Source of the DNA: Spirodela intermedia
Lineage: Eukaryota > Streptophyta > Magnoliopsida > Alismatales > Araceae
Length of the DNA: 64,000 nt
Reading direction: 5' to 3'
Assembly: GCA_902729315.2 (NCBI GenBank)
Contig: LR746275.1
Coordinates: forward strand, 1,892,501-1,956,500
Shown piece after piece: positions 1 to 15,209 of this stretch; position 1 is the first letter of the stretch; each line of letters starts with the position of its first letter. The notes beneath the pieces were generated by a model that saw only the letters and a program-made list of their open reading frames with translations, was not told the DNA's origin and ran no database searches. The position numbers and the translations under genes were made by a program.

Positions 1-212
1 TGATGAATCTGTCAGTGTTCATTCTTGCTTGATCAGTGAGTAAAACCTACGGCTTCTAAACTTTTGGGAGGAACTCCTGAATGCTGCTGCTCCTAAATGA
101 TCGATCAAATGGTTTTTGTTCGTTCTCGCTCGGTCAATTCAACCTACAATTTCTTGAATGAAATATTGTCGGGCGGGACGGACACCTGAATGCGGCTGCT
201 TTGGTTCCTCAG

Positions 213-984
213 AAAATGGCGAGGACATCCAAGTGCTCAGATACGAGCATGGGCAGAAGTATGATCCCCACCATGACTACTTCACCGACGAGGTCAACAT
301 TGCCCGTGGCGGCCATCGCATCGCTACCATCCTCATGTACCTCTCCGACGTGGAGAAGGGCGGCGAGACCGTCTTCCCCTCCGCCGAGGTAGAACCAGAT
401 GCCCATCCTTCCATCACCTTCCCTTCATTCAACCCAACTCCATATACATATTTATGCACATTTCTTTAAATCTTCCTCCCTCATAACCCTCAGAACTACG
501 GATTTTAGAAACTCTGTTTCATCATCCACAGGAGGCCCCTCGTCACAGAGCTGATGGAGAGGACGACGATCTATCGGACTGCGCACGCAAAGGGATAGCA
601 GGTAAGTGCTTCCCTCTGATCTTTATGATCACATCTTTATGATTTTATAGATATGAAGATCATATCTTTGTGATGTCTACTGCAGTGAAGCCGAGGAAGG
701 GAGACGCCCTCCTGTTCTTCAGCCTCCACACGGACGCGAACCCCGACCCAGTGAGCCTCCACGGGGGGTGCCCGGTGATCAAGGGGGAAAAGTGGTCGGC
801 CACCAAGTGGATCCACGTGGGCTCCTTCGACAAGGCTCCGGCGGCGGCGGGCGGCCGCTGTGCCGACGATAACGTCAGCTGCGAGCGGTGGGCCGCCCTC
901 GGCGAGTGCGCCAAGAACCTTGAGTACATGGTCGGGACGCCGGAGCTGCCGGGCTACTGCCGGCGTAGCTGCAATGTATGCTAA
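213..984 (+). CDS. Prolyl 4-hydroxylase with C-terminal ShKT domain (3' exons only)
   Basis: Three exons at 213-388, 532-601 and 686-984, joined by GT/AG introns and in frame. The product matches the catalytic half of plant ER/Golgi prolyl 4-hydroxylases, Fe(II)/2-oxoglutarate enzymes that hydroxylate proline in cell-wall proteins such as extensins and AGPs. Visible motifs are the HxD iron ligands in YDPHHDYF, the distal His in SLHGGCPV, the 2-oxoglutarate Lys in SATKW, and the family segment LSDCARKGIAVKP across the last splice. The tail has six Cys ending CRRSCNVC, a ShKT fold found in many plant P4Hs; the name comes from anemone peptides and implies no toxin. The 5' exons (signal anchor, N-terminal part) are not in the first 212 bases, so the gene starts upstream of the window. 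Exon 213 begins in phase after TTCCTCAG. Confidence 0.93.
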
Positions 985-1575
985 CTTACAGAAACAGGCG
1001 GCTCCCGGCGCAGTCCCCACGTCGTGCTCATTGGTCGAGCAACTCCTGTGCATACCTCCGTCGTCATCAATAACGTGCCCGACTTTCCTAGAAATCTGAG
1101 GGCATTATGTGGATACTTGGGGCATGATTCTAAAGCTTATCTGGGGCCTTGTTAGATCCATATTTTGGAGAGAGTGCGGCTCCCCCTGACGGAGTTTTCT
1201 CTGTTGAACGGCACAACGACTTTCTAAGTGTTTGACAACCACTGGAAATCTGAGTGCATTATGTGGATTCCCGTAGAACAGCATAATTTCTTTCTACTTG
1301 TTTGGCTTTAACAAAAGTGCGAGGGCACTCTGTGCATCTTTGGAGAATGATTCTGGTCATGGCGGTCCTCCTGCACTGACGAAAACCCTAGCGGAACAGG
1401 CGAGGGAGACGAACGGAGGGAGAGGGTCTACCAGTGATATCTGACGGAAGAGTGAGTAAACACAGGGAGAAGAGGTTTCTGCCGCGTTCCAAAAAGGGAG
1501 AAGAAATTTCCTGAAGACGATCGCAGAATTGGAGGGTTTTGTCCACCGGATGATGTGGGCAGGGTCGGCGGCGTT
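985..1575. other. Intergenic, tail-to-tail between two genes
   Basis: This stretch separates the end of the hydroxylase gene from the end of the minus-strand membrane-protein gene and should hold both 3' UTRs. No further gene is seen. Two similar segments occur near 1080-1110 and 1230-1270 (GAAATCTGAG..GCATTATGTGGAT), suggesting a small local duplication. Confidence 0.5.
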
Positions 1576-1980
1576 TCAGGCAGCGCCGGTCAGCCGCCGG
1601 CGAGAGGGGATCGTACCGGCGGCGGCGGCTTGGCCGGGCCCGTCGTCGGCGAGGCCGGAGTCGGATTCGTCGTAGAACCACCCGACCGACCGCTGGGCCT
1701 CGAGGACGAGCTGTGAGATTCCTGCGAGAACCCCCGGAGAAGAAGAGCGAGCGAGATATGAGCACAAGGCCACAGCGGTGGCGGCGGCAGCGGGTAGAGG
1801 GAAGGAGGGAAGGAGGGAAGGGCGTGGGGAACCTTCTCTGACGGTGGGCCGCTTCTCGCGGATCTCCTGGATGGTGGCGGAGAGCTTCCAGTAGAGGGGG
1901 AATCCGACGTAGATGGCAACGACGACGACCAGCATAGCAGCGGCCAGGCGCACGGAAACCCTACTCACCGAGTACCCCAT
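1576..1980 (-). CDS. Small conserved single-pass membrane protein (two exons)
   Basis: Exon 1 is 1980-1833 and exon 2 is 1721-1576, with an intron of 111 bp (GT at 1832, CTCGCAG acceptor). The spliced product is 97 aa. It has a short polar N-terminus (MGYSVSRVSVR), one membrane segment at about residues 12-30 (AAAMLVVVVAIYVGFPLYW), then a charged region with KLSATIQEIREKRPTVREGISQ and a conserved-looking VLEAQRSVGWFYDESDSG stretch. I recognise it as a conserved type of plant protein but know no function. Because the intron is a multiple of three and has no stop, the unspliced message also reads through as 134 aa; the inserted piece is Pro/Ser/Ala-rich and looks like intron. The start is the first ATG before the membrane segment. 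Confidence 0.7.
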   Translation of the reverse strand: MGYSVSRVSVRLAAAMLVVVVAIYVGFPLYWKLSATIQEIREKRPTVREGSPRPSLLPSFPLPAAAATAVALCSYLARSSSPGVLAGISQLVLEAQRSVGWFYDESDSGLADDGPGQAAAAGTIPSRRRLTGAA

Positions 1981-2002
1981 CGTCCCGAGGAATGTAGTAT
2001 CC

Positions 2003-2005
<3 letters not shown>

Positions 2006-2042
<37 letters not shown>

Positions 2043-2115
2043 TTCGAAGCCAGGATGACGACGGAAGACGAGCTGTCTGGTTCAGACATCGGCCTCACGT
2101 CGGCCAACACTTGTA

Positions 2116-2150
<35 letters not shown>
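2006..2150. repeat. Two CT/GA microsatellites upstream of the small membrane-protein gene
   Basis: Uninterrupted CT dinucleotide runs lie at about 2006-2039 and 2119-2150. On the minus strand these are GA runs just upstream of the start codon at 1980, so they probably lie in the 5' UTR or core promoter, where GAGA-type repeats are common in plants. Confidence 0.85.
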
Positions 2151-2154
<4 letters not shown>

Positions 2155-4482
2155 GTCGATCGGAGAGGATGAGGACGGAAGAGGGAGGGAGAGCTACAGG
2201 CTTTGGAGAGTCGGCCAGCACGTTGCTCTGACGCCATACAGAGTATGATGATGTCAGGCACGAAAGCCCCCCCCCTCATTATGAATTTTCGATATTCATA
2301 AATACATCCTCAGCCCCCGCATACATACATTATGCTTCATTACAATAATAAAACTTTTTATTTTACATAATTACGGGGAAAATAAGTATTTATGAAGTTT
2401 TGCGCGACTATATTGCGCCCGGGGTGTAGATTTAATGGCACATTAATCCTATAATTTTTTTAATTATTCCAAAATTTCTAATTCAGTAAGTTGAGCCCGG
2501 TGCTTTTTAGTTTCCATAAACGTGGGATTATTCTTTTATTAGATATCTGACGGTGAAATCGGCCCAATTACCGAGATGCGTGAATGTGCGGGGCTCAGGT
2601 CTTTCTTGCCCGGCCCATGAGCCCATAACTCCCCCTCTCAAGATTCGAGTCTCTTCCCGGATCTGTCTCTGCCTCCCTCCTGAATCCAACCCGAGTCGGT
2701 CTCCAACCGTACTCGTCGGCGTGGCCCACGGCGGGAATACGACGGCCGTAGCTGGGCAGATACGCCATCGCCGCCTGCTCCTGTTGTGTAGCAGTTTCAG
2801 AATATCCCAAGTAGGTGTGTCACCCACAGAGCTACCGGGCTGACTCTGCCGAGGGATCGGAACTCGATAGGTGGGTTCACCGACCCTTTTATTTCAGGAA
2901 CACCTGACCAACGGTGAGGATTCGAAGGGCCTGCCTCGTCTGACGTGGTTGGTATTATAGTCTCTTCTTCGAGACAAAAGTCTACTTCTACAGAAAGTCC
3001 AACAACCTCTCTCTCACTCTCTCTTTATTTCTCTCTCTACACGCAGTAAAGAAGCGGTGCTCTAGAGCGGTAAAAATTTATCGATGGGCATGGGGACCGG
3101 TGTATGCCATTGAGAGTATAAATATTGCGGGTTTTTCAGAGCGCCCCATTTTTTTAATTGGACAAAATGTTCGCCATTTTACGCTTTGAGTAAAAGAAAT
3201 TGTTTTTGAGTACCCTCTGACTTGTCGCTATCATACGGTCAGAGCAATCCTCCCTATCTCGCAACTTCTCTCCCCCTGACTCTCTCTCTCTCTATCTCTC
3301 TCTCTCTTGATGATTGATGATCAGCGGCTGGGGAATATGGGCACGGGATATCCGTTCTGCCACGTGTACTGAGAAGCTACAGTGTACCCTGGGCGTGCCG
3401 AGGGTTGCGTACCAGTCACGGACGCACTCCCCTACGTAGGGAAACGATTAGCACATTAAAAGGTGGCGGTGGAGAGAGCTCTGTGCAGGCTTGGCTGCCT
3501 TTATGAACGCGTACGAAGAACAAAGTACTTTTCTAGGGCCGAATATTTTGGGGAAATTTGGGTAACATGGAAATCGATGTTCCAACCTGACGCGCTTCCC
3601 CCCTCCTTTTATCGTAATCTTTTAGTCGTGTTACTACTCTTAATAATAAAAATAATAAATACCCCGCGTGGCGTACTTACCGAAGAGAACCATGTTTTAG
3701 TTATTTTTATGGGGGCGGGAGAACGACGGGAGATAGGGGGCACTAACCTGTTGCTGGGGGAGTCCACTTTCCCATGCGTCCATCGTGGCAGTATCGTAGT
3801 CGACCTGTACGTCCAGCGTCAGCATGAGTTCATCCACGCGGCTACCTGCCCAAAGGGAGAAACCAAACCACGTTAGCTGTCCTCCCGGGCCTCCGATCGG
3901 GAGGTTCCACGTGGGCGGGATTGCCACGCAGGGTAGCAATAAAAGTATGAGCGATAAAAAGAGGGAACAACCTCCCCATTACGCCTGCCTTTTCCTGACG
4001 GTGGTTGCAGCTGGTGTGAGCAGTGGGGTTGGGGGAGGGGGCGAGAGAAAGGATCCTCAGAGGTGGAAGCCTTCCTCCTCAAGCCAACGCCAGGTATCAT
4101 GACAAGCGGCTTCAGAGGTGTTCGCCAGCGCCATCAAAGGAAAGGAGAAGAGGAAGAGGGGCAGGAGATGGTGAAGGGAAGGACAGACTAGGGAAGCTTC
4201 TACCCCGGGCATTCTCGTTTCCCCATTAGTCTTTCCTATCTGGACTGCCGCAGCCGCTGCTTTTGGTTTCGCGCCATTAAAGCAACTCACTTCCGTCCCC
4301 CACAAGGTATACTCGTTGACCCCCACCCTCCACCCTCCTCCTTCCTTAGAACCCTAGGCTCTATCCCATCATCCACAAGGCGACAGGAAATAGAAGCGGC
4401 GGAGGAATAACAAGCTGTGGAAGAGGCGTTATTTGGCAGGACGGGAGGAAGAGGAAGAGGTAGACGTTGTGGATCGCCGCCG
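2151..4482. other. Intergenic, no supported gene
   Basis: Several short open frames on both strands overlap each other and match no family I recognise. A CT-rich run lies near 3279-3307. The last 200 bases before 4483 are probably the LRR gene's leader. Otherwise nothing definite is seen. Confidence 0.5.
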
Positions 4483-5655
4483 ATGATAAGCTTCTTAGCG
4501 ACCCTCTTCTCCGCCGTGGGAATGGCGTCGGCGGTGGGCCTGTTGGACCCCGTCGACTTTCTCGCCCTCCAGTCCGTCCGCATGGCGCTCGATGATATGC
4601 CTGGCTCGCATTTCTTCACCTCTTGGGACTTCAGCCGCGACCCCTGCCTCTTCTCCGGTGTCTTCTGTAGTGGCAACCGCGTCGTGGCGCTCTCGCTTGG
4701 GGACCCCCGTGCTGGCTCTCCGGGTCTCTTGGGTCGCTTGGATCCGGCCATTGGGGAACTCTCGGCCCTGGCCGAGCTCTCCGTCGTTCCCGGCCGCGTC
4801 ATAGGGTCGCTCCCATCCACCATTGGCCGGCTGACCAACCTCCGATTCCTAGCCATCAGCCGCAACTTCCTCACCGGTTCTATCCCGCCGGGGATCGGCG
4901 CTCTTCATCAACTCCGCACACTGGACCTCAGCTTCAACCAGCTCTCCGGCCCCATTCCTCCTGGCCTCGCTGGCATTCCCAGTCTTTCCAACATTATCCT
5001 TTCCCACAACCACCTCTCCGGCTCGGTGCCCTCCCTCCATTCACCCTCCCTGGTAAGACTCGATCTCAGCAACAACAACCTCTCCGGTGGCATTGTCTAC
5101 CTGCCGGTCTCCCTCCAGTACCTCTCTCTCTCATGGAATCGTCTGAGCGGACCGATCGACCGGGTCCTCCCGCTGTTGGCATGCCTCAACTACATAGATC
5201 TGAGCATGAACCTATTCACCGGCCCGATCCCACCCCGCGTGTTCTCCCTCCCCATCCGCAGCCTCCTGCTGCAGCGAAACCTGTTCACCGGCCGCCTGCA
5301 ACCCGCCGCCGAGGTGTCGATCCCGACAGTCGATGTCAGCTACAACCGCCTCTCCGGGGAGATATCTCCGATGTTCTCCTCTGTCCGGCGGCTATTCCTC
5401 AACAACAACCTCTTCTCCGGCCCCGTGCCGGCGAAGCTCGTCGCGAGGCTGCTGGACGGAGGGATCCAGATACTCTACCTGCAACACAATTACCTCACCG
5501 GAATCCAGATCAGCCCGTCGTCGGAGGTCCCGCGGAGGAGCTCGCTCTGCCTGCAATACAACTGCATGCTGCCGCCGGCGCAGACCTCCTGCCCCCTCAA
5601 AGCTGGTCGGGAGAAGATCCGCCCCTCTCCTCAGTGCGTGAAGCACCGGGGATGA
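4483..5655 (+). CDS. Secreted leucine-rich repeat protein without kinase
   Basis: Single-exon gene of 390 aa. I start it at the ATG at 4483, which directly precedes a hydrophobic signal-peptide-like stretch (MISFLATLFSAVGMASAVG); the frame is open upstream but has no ATG there. An N-terminal cap follows with the paired-Cys feature DPCLFSGVFC. About nine to ten plant extracellular LRRs follow, with the LxxLDLSxNxLSGxIP pattern (LDLSFNQLSGPIP, LDLSNNNLSG, IDLSMNLFTGPIP). A C-terminal Cys cluster closes the protein (CLQYNC, SC, QC). There is no transmembrane segment or kinase domain, so it is most likely an apoplastic or wall-associated LRR protein of the receptor-like/PGIP-like type, with a possible role in recognition or scaffolding. 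Ligand and partner cannot be read from sequence. Confidence 0.88.
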   Translation: MISFLATLFSAVGMASAVGLLDPVDFLALQSVRMALDDMPGSHFFTSWDFSRDPCLFSGVFCSGNRVVALSLGDPRAGSPGLLGRLDPAIGELSALAELSVVPGRVIGSLPSTIGRLTNLRFLAISRNFLTGSIPPGIGALHQLRTLDLSFNQLSGPIPPGLAGIPSLSNIILSHNHLSGSVPSLHSPSLVRLDLSNNNLSGGIVYLPVSLQYLSLSWNRLSGPIDRVLPLLACLNYIDLSMNLFTGPIPPRVFSLPIRSLLLQRNLFTGRLQPAAEVSIPTVDVSYNRLSGEISPMFSSVRRLFLNNNLFSGPVPAKLVARLLDGGIQILYLQHNYLTGIQISPSSEVPRRSSLCLQYNCMLPPAQTSCPLKAGREKIRPSPQCVKHRG

Positions 5656-6331
5656 ATCTCGCCGAAAAAGCTGCCCTTCTGGAAGCGTGGTGGATCTGAG
5701 CCCCCATCCCTTTTTATTTCTGAAAAAAACGCGGGAAGAAAGCGTAACTGACAGAGCATGCGCGCGGTGGTCGTGGATCGGCGATGGAAATTATGATTCT
5801 ATTTATTTATTTGTACGGGAAATGGCATATTCGAATTTCAGCCGGTGGATTTTATTTTCCTTGTGATATGTTTGGTCGGCGTCTCAGGAGCCAGAGTGAA
5901 ACGCAAATGGGCCGGGCCGGGCCGGGCCGGGCTTCGTTCTGTCTGGCCCGAAGCCCGTTAAGGGTCCCTCATATAGGCCGCAGGCTGAACCCCCGGTCGC
6001 TGTTTCGCTAAGACTCTGAATCTTCTCATAAATCGCCATAAAATCAGCCGATTTTAATGTACATAAAAGCAACACTTTAAAGTTATAAGGTATACATGTC
6101 AAATATATGTATTAATTATCTTTTTCAGATATAATATATGATTTATCGATATTTCTTAATAGTGGACAATTAATTGGCCTGGTAGGAAACTATTCCTGTA
6201 CGGGAATGAGTTCTGAGGATTAAAAATTGGGGAATTTTTATTTTTATTTTTATTTTTTTGTAGCGTTCGACGAATGGAGATCCACCAATCAGATAGAATC
6301 ATTCTCTCACCTCTCTCTTCCCACGCGAAAG
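5656..6331. other. Intergenic with GGGCC minisatellite
   Basis: This is the 3' flank of the LRR gene. GGGCC is repeated four times near 5910-5931, and an A/T-rich repeat (ATTTTT units) lies at 6235-6258. No gene is seen. Confidence 0.5.
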
Positions 6332-6338
6332 TATAAAT
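6332..6338 (+). promoter_or_regulatory. Candidate TATA box for the metalloprotease gene
   Basis: TATAAAT lies in a GC/CT-rich setting about 1.1 kb before the first likely start codon (7456). If used, transcription would begin near 6360 and the mRNA would have a long or spliced 5' leader. It is inferred from sequence only. Confidence 0.35.
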
Positions 6339-7455
6339 TTGGCGCTGGCGCTACGACGTCAACAGCGTGCTTCTCAGGCGTTCGTGCCTCTCTCCGGCGT
6401 TCTCCTGGGCATCTCCTGCGGCAGTGTTAGGGTTCTGGTCGCCTCGGAGGACAGAAGGATGATTCCGCAGATTCGACCGAGTGGGGGCTAGGAATTCCAA
6501 GGCTTCCAACTCCGTCTCTCAGTCTCACAAGACTGGCTCCCAGTCTTCCTGAAAGAGGGGATGTACGCCGAGCGCCTACGCGCTGGCTCTCCCGTCTGTC
6601 TTTATGCAGTTGTCTGAGTATCTCGCTGCTGAGGTTTGGTTTCGGAGGAACGTCTCTTTCAATCTTTGCTATGTCTTTCGGAATGTGTGATCTGATCCGC
6701 TGGCCGTTTGGTTTTTCCCTCGCTGAGCAGGCGCTAGAGCTTGCCGGCACTGCGGCAAGGGGCCGCATGAAGAATGGGATCGTGCAGAGGCATGTTCCGT
6801 TGGATGTGAGAAATGATGAGGTGCGAAGCGAGGTGCCGGGGAAGGTGAACATTGCTAATGGAGGCGTGCCGCCGATAGGGGGGACGCTACTGCCGAAGGA
6901 GTAGCGGGGAGGAAGCGTGACATCGGATCTGCTTCTCAGGAGTTTTTTGCGCAACACCTTAGAGTCAGTCGGCTTACCGGTGGTGGTGGTGGTGTACTCG
7001 GGAAAACGATTGTCATCGAGAAGCGCAGACAATAGAGTAATTTGTTATGTTTTCCGTATTTTAAACGCCGCTTCTGTGACATATACTAAGAAAATACAGC
7101 TGGTTTGGATGAATAGGTTTTCTTGCGTCCATGTCTGTGTTTTCTTCTTCCCCCTGCTCTCTAGAAGGCCTGTTCCCCGAGTAGGCTGACCAGGCATGAT
7201 CAGGTGGCCGCCTGGAAATGCAGCCTACCGATCGCTTTCCTATCAATTTCCCCTCCTTCCTGCCTTTCACTCTCCTACACAAATACTCTCAGGCTTATCC
7301 TTCAATCGTACATCCTCCGCGGCATTTTTTTTAAGACTTTTATTTTTGTGGCTCAGATTGAATGTGGCGAAAGGCTCGAATTAACATCCGTTGGCGGTTC
7401 ATTCATCGGAAGCCCTGGGGTGGAGTTCGTCACTCGCCCTTCTGGGTTCATACAC

Positions 7456-12087
<4,632 letters not shown>

Positions 12088-12401
12088 TCTGAACCCATCA
12101 TGAAACTGGACAAAAAATGTGTTCTTGGCCCGATCCACCTGAGTTCCTACTTCTGCAAACCTACCCATCATCTCCATTCAATTTTACATTGTGTACAGTA
12201 AGAGTAACTGGGCCGATTTCCATTCATCCTCTCTCTTGCATTCTCTGTCTCTTTCTCTCTCTCTCTCTCTCCTTCTGTTTCTCTCTCTTACACTTGGTAA
12301 TGTTCGTGAAAACGGAGGGCTGAGCTGAACCAGGCTTTTCACAGGGAGCAGCACTCTACGCGTACGACATGAACGATAAAAGGAACCAGTCGTCTACAGA
12401 A

Positions 12402-15209
12402 TCACCAATAGTCGCCGCAGGAACAGGAGCCGTCCCGGAAATGGTGGAACCTGTTGATGTCTCTGATGACAATCTCCCTGGAGACGATCCGGCTGATGAG
12501 TTTAATCGCGGCGTGGCAGTCTCCGCACACGCGGAGGTTCTTCTTCACGAGGATGGTGGCGCCCTGTGGGGTGCTGATCAGCCCGAGGGCGACGGCGAGC
12601 CGCTCGCTGTGGTGGGCGAGCAGCTGCTCCTTCTCACCGCGGTCCACGTCGTGAAGATCAGCCTCCAGCATGGGGACGTACCCGGCCTTCTCCATCGCGT
12701 CGCCCAGCTCGTCGAGCTTCGCGAATATCTCTGCCGCCATCGGGTGGCTCCGGTCGCCGGCGACAAAGGCGTGGACCTTGCCCTTCAGCTCGATCCAGCT
12801 CATCGCCGGCTCCTTTTTCACCCTCCGGTCCTTCATCAACCTCCGGACTCGGGCGACGTCGTTCCACATGCCGGTGGCGGCGTACATGTTAGCGAGCAGC
12901 ACCAGCGTGCCGGACTTGTCCGGCTCGAGGACGAAGAGCCTCTCGGCGGCTCGCCGGCCGAGGTCTACGTCACCGTGGACCCTCGCCGCCGCCAGCAGCG
13001 CCCCCCACACGGCGGCGTTGGCCTCGAAGGGCATGGCGATGACCAGCTCCGCTGCCTCGCCGAGTCTTCCTGCTCGCCCGAGGATGTCGACCATGCAGGC
13101 GTAGTGCTCCTGCGTGCGGTTGATGGCGAAGTCCTCCGCCATGGCGTCGAAGTAGCGGGTGGCCTCGTCCACCAGCCCGGCGTGGTTGCAGGCGCAGAGG
13201 ACGCTGGTCAGAGTGACGTGGTTCGGCTCCACGCCGTCGTCGAGCATCCGGTGGAAGAGCTCCAGCGCCTCCTTCCCCCGCCCGTGCTGGGCGTAGCCGC
13301 CGATGATCGCCGACCAGGAGACGGTCTCCCGCTCCTCGATCTCTGAGAAGGCGGCGCCGGCATCGTCGATGCTGCCGCACTTGGCGTACATAAAGACGAG
13401 CGCGTTGCCGGCGAACTTGTCCCTTAGAAACCCTAATTTCGCCGCCTGGGCGTGGACCTGCTTCCCCTGTTCGTAGGCGGACAAGCCGGCGCAGGCGTTA
13501 AGCAGGCTGCTGTAGACGAAGGCGTCCGGTTTGAGGAGCTCCCTCTTCATCGTTTCCATGAAGAGCTTCAGGGCCTCCTCCGCCTGCCCGCTCTGCGTGT
13601 AGGAGGAGATCATGGACGTGAAGGCCACAACGTCGGCAAATGGGCACTCCCCGAAGATGCTCCTCGCCTCTTGGAGATCCCCACACTTGCCGTAGGCGTC
13701 GATGAGTCCGTTGACTACGTGCACGTCGGAGAGCAACCCCACTCCCACCGCCAGGGCGTGGACCTGCCTGGTCAGATACCCGGCCTGAAGCCCGGCGGCG
13801 GACTTGAGGACGGACGACAGCGTCGTCCTGTTGAAGCTGAAGCCGTCCTCCCTCATCCTCGAGAACAGCAACAGAACTTCCTCATGATCCCCACCGTGGG
13901 AGTACCCGGAAATCATGGCGTTCCAGGAGATCAAATCCTGCTCAGGCATGGAGTCGAAGAAGGCTCTCGCCGACTCCATGCGACCACACTTGGCGTACAT
14001 GTCGATCAGCCCGACGCCCACGAAGAAGTCCGAATCGAAGCCCCGCTTCACCAGAGAACCATAGATCTGCTCGCCGAGCTCAAGCCTTTCGGCTCCGGCG
14101 GAGGCCGTCAGTGCGCTGGACAGGGTGAAGACGTTGGGGACGGCGGCGCCGGAGCTCTTCATCTCGCCGAACAGGCCCAGCGCCCGGCTGTAGAAGCTGT
14201 GGAGCACCAGACCTGACATGAGGGAGTTCCAAGAGACCGTATCCGGGCAGGGGATCTCCCGGAAGGCGGCTTCCGCAGAGACGAGGTCTCCGAGCTTGGC
14301 GTACATGTCGACGAGTGCGTTGGCCGTGAAGGGGTCCACGGAGTGCCCGAGCCGAGTGGAGCAGCCATGGACGACCTTCCCTCGGAGCAGGTCGCCGGCG
14401 TCGGCGCAGGCGCCGACCAGGCAGGAAAGGGTGAACTCGTTGGGCCTCTTCCCGCCGATAACCATTTCGCGGAAGAGACCGAATGCCTCCTCGAAGTATC
14501 GCCTCTGCGCGTAGCTCGACAGGAGAGTGTTCCAGGAGACGACGCTCCGCCCGGCGACGCCGTCGAAGAGCTTCCAGGACTCCGGCATGAGGCCGAGCCT
14601 GGCGTAGAACATGACGAGGCTGTTGGCTACGAAGATGTCGGATTCGTAGCCGGTGGCGACGACGACGCCGTGGATCTGCCGGCCGGCGTTGAAGTCGGCC
14701 AATGCCGAGGAAGCCTTCAGGAGGCTGGGGAAGGTGAACTCATTGCAGCGGGAGCCCGAGGAGTTCATTCTTCCGAAGGCGGCCAAAGCCTCCGCGTTGA
14801 GGCCGTCGTTAGCATAGGCAGAGATGAGGGTCGACCACGAGACGACGTCTGGTTGCGGCAATTCGTTGAACACTTGGCGGGCCAAGGCAGTGAGGCCGCA
14901 CCTGGCGTAAAGGGCGATGAGGTGCCCCCCCAGGTGTGGAGAAGAAGGGAAGAGGAGCCCGGTCTTGGAGAGGTGAGCGTGGATCTGGGCGCCATGGCGG
15001 AGGGCACGAGGGCCGGCGGCGCATTGGCGGAGGAGGCTGGAGAAGGTGGTGGCGGCGGCGGTGGGGGAAACGTATGGCGGGGTGGGAGAATGCACGGCGG
15101 CGGACCGGCCAACTCCGCCACGGCGGGAGACGACGATGGTGGGGGGTGCGGCGGCGGAGGAGGAATAGGCTTTGGATCTGTGGAGGGGGAGGAGGCGAAG
15201 GCAGTTCAT
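12402..15209 (-). CDS. DYW-class pentatricopeptide repeat protein, organellar RNA editing factor type
   Basis: Intronless gene of 935 aa. The frame is open 22 codons further upstream, but the first ATG is at 15209 (MNCLRLLPLHRSKAYSS), followed by a Ser/Arg/Ala-rich region typical of mitochondrial or plastid targeting. From about residue 75 there is a long PLS-type PPR array (many VSWNTLLSSYAQ / NALVDMYAKLGD units), then E and E+ motifs, then a complete DYW domain. The last 70 residues carry the deaminase zinc signature HSE (about 867-869) and CGDC (about 895-898), and end GSCSCGDYW. Family knowledge: such proteins bind specific organellar transcripts and convert C to U. The RNA target cannot be read from sequence. 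High GC at third positions; convergent with the metalloprotease gene. Confidence 0.95.
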   Translation of the reverse strand: MNCLRLLPLHRSKAYSSSAAAPPTIVVSRRGGVGRSAAVHSPTPPYVSPTAAATTFSSLLRQCAAGPRALRHGAQIHAHLSKTGLLFPSSPHLGGHLIALYARCGLTALARQVFNELPQPDVVSWSTLISAYANDGLNAEALAAFGRMNSSGSRCNEFTFPSLLKASSALADFNAGRQIHGVVVATGYESDIFVANSLVMFYARLGLMPESWKLFDGVAGRSVVSWNTLLSSYAQRRYFEEAFGLFREMVIGGKRPNEFTLSCLVGACADAGDLLRGKVVHGCSTRLGHSVDPFTANALVDMYAKLGDLVSAEAAFREIPCPDTVSWNSLMSGLVLHSFYSRALGLFGEMKSSGAAVPNVFTLSSALTASAGAERLELGEQIYGSLVKRGFDSDFFVGVGLIDMYAKCGRMESARAFFDSMPEQDLISWNAMISGYSHGGDHEEVLLLFSRMREDGFSFNRTTLSSVLKSAAGLQAGYLTRQVHALAVGVGLLSDVHVVNGLIDAYGKCGDLQEARSIFGECPFADVVAFTSMISSYTQSGQAEEALKLFMETMKRELLKPDAFVYSSLLNACAGLSAYEQGKQVHAQAAKLGFLRDKFAGNALVFMYAKCGSIDDAGAAFSEIEERETVSWSAIIGGYAQHGRGKEALELFHRMLDDGVEPNHVTLTSVLCACNHAGLVDEATRYFDAMAEDFAINRTQEHYACMVDILGRAGRLGEAAELVIAMPFEANAAVWGALLAAARVHGDVDLGRRAAERLFVLEPDKSGTLVLLANMYAATGMWNDVARVRRLMKDRRVKKEPAMSWIELKGKVHAFVAGDRSHPMAAEIFAKLDELGDAMEKAGYVPMLEADLHDVDRGEKEQLLAHHSERLAVALGLISTPQGATILVKKNLRVCGDCHAAIKLISRIVSREIVIRDINRFHHFRDGSCSCGDYW

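Noticed and set aside
860-984. ShKT domain read as a toxin
   Set aside because: The six-Cys ShKT module is a normal C-terminal part of plant prolyl 4-hydroxylases and is fused to the catalytic domain here.
3463-4230. Overlapping short open frames upstream of the LRR gene
   Set aside because: They occur on both strands, have no recognisable domain or splice context, and contradict one another.
6427-7032. Minus-strand open frame of 201 codons upstream of the metalloprotease gene
   Set aside because: It has no recognisable domain, lies downstream of the plus-strand TATA box in what is probably leader or promoter DNA, and its composition (Ser/Arg/Pro-rich) is typical of chance frames in GC-rich sequence. 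It could be an unknown gene but I cannot support it.
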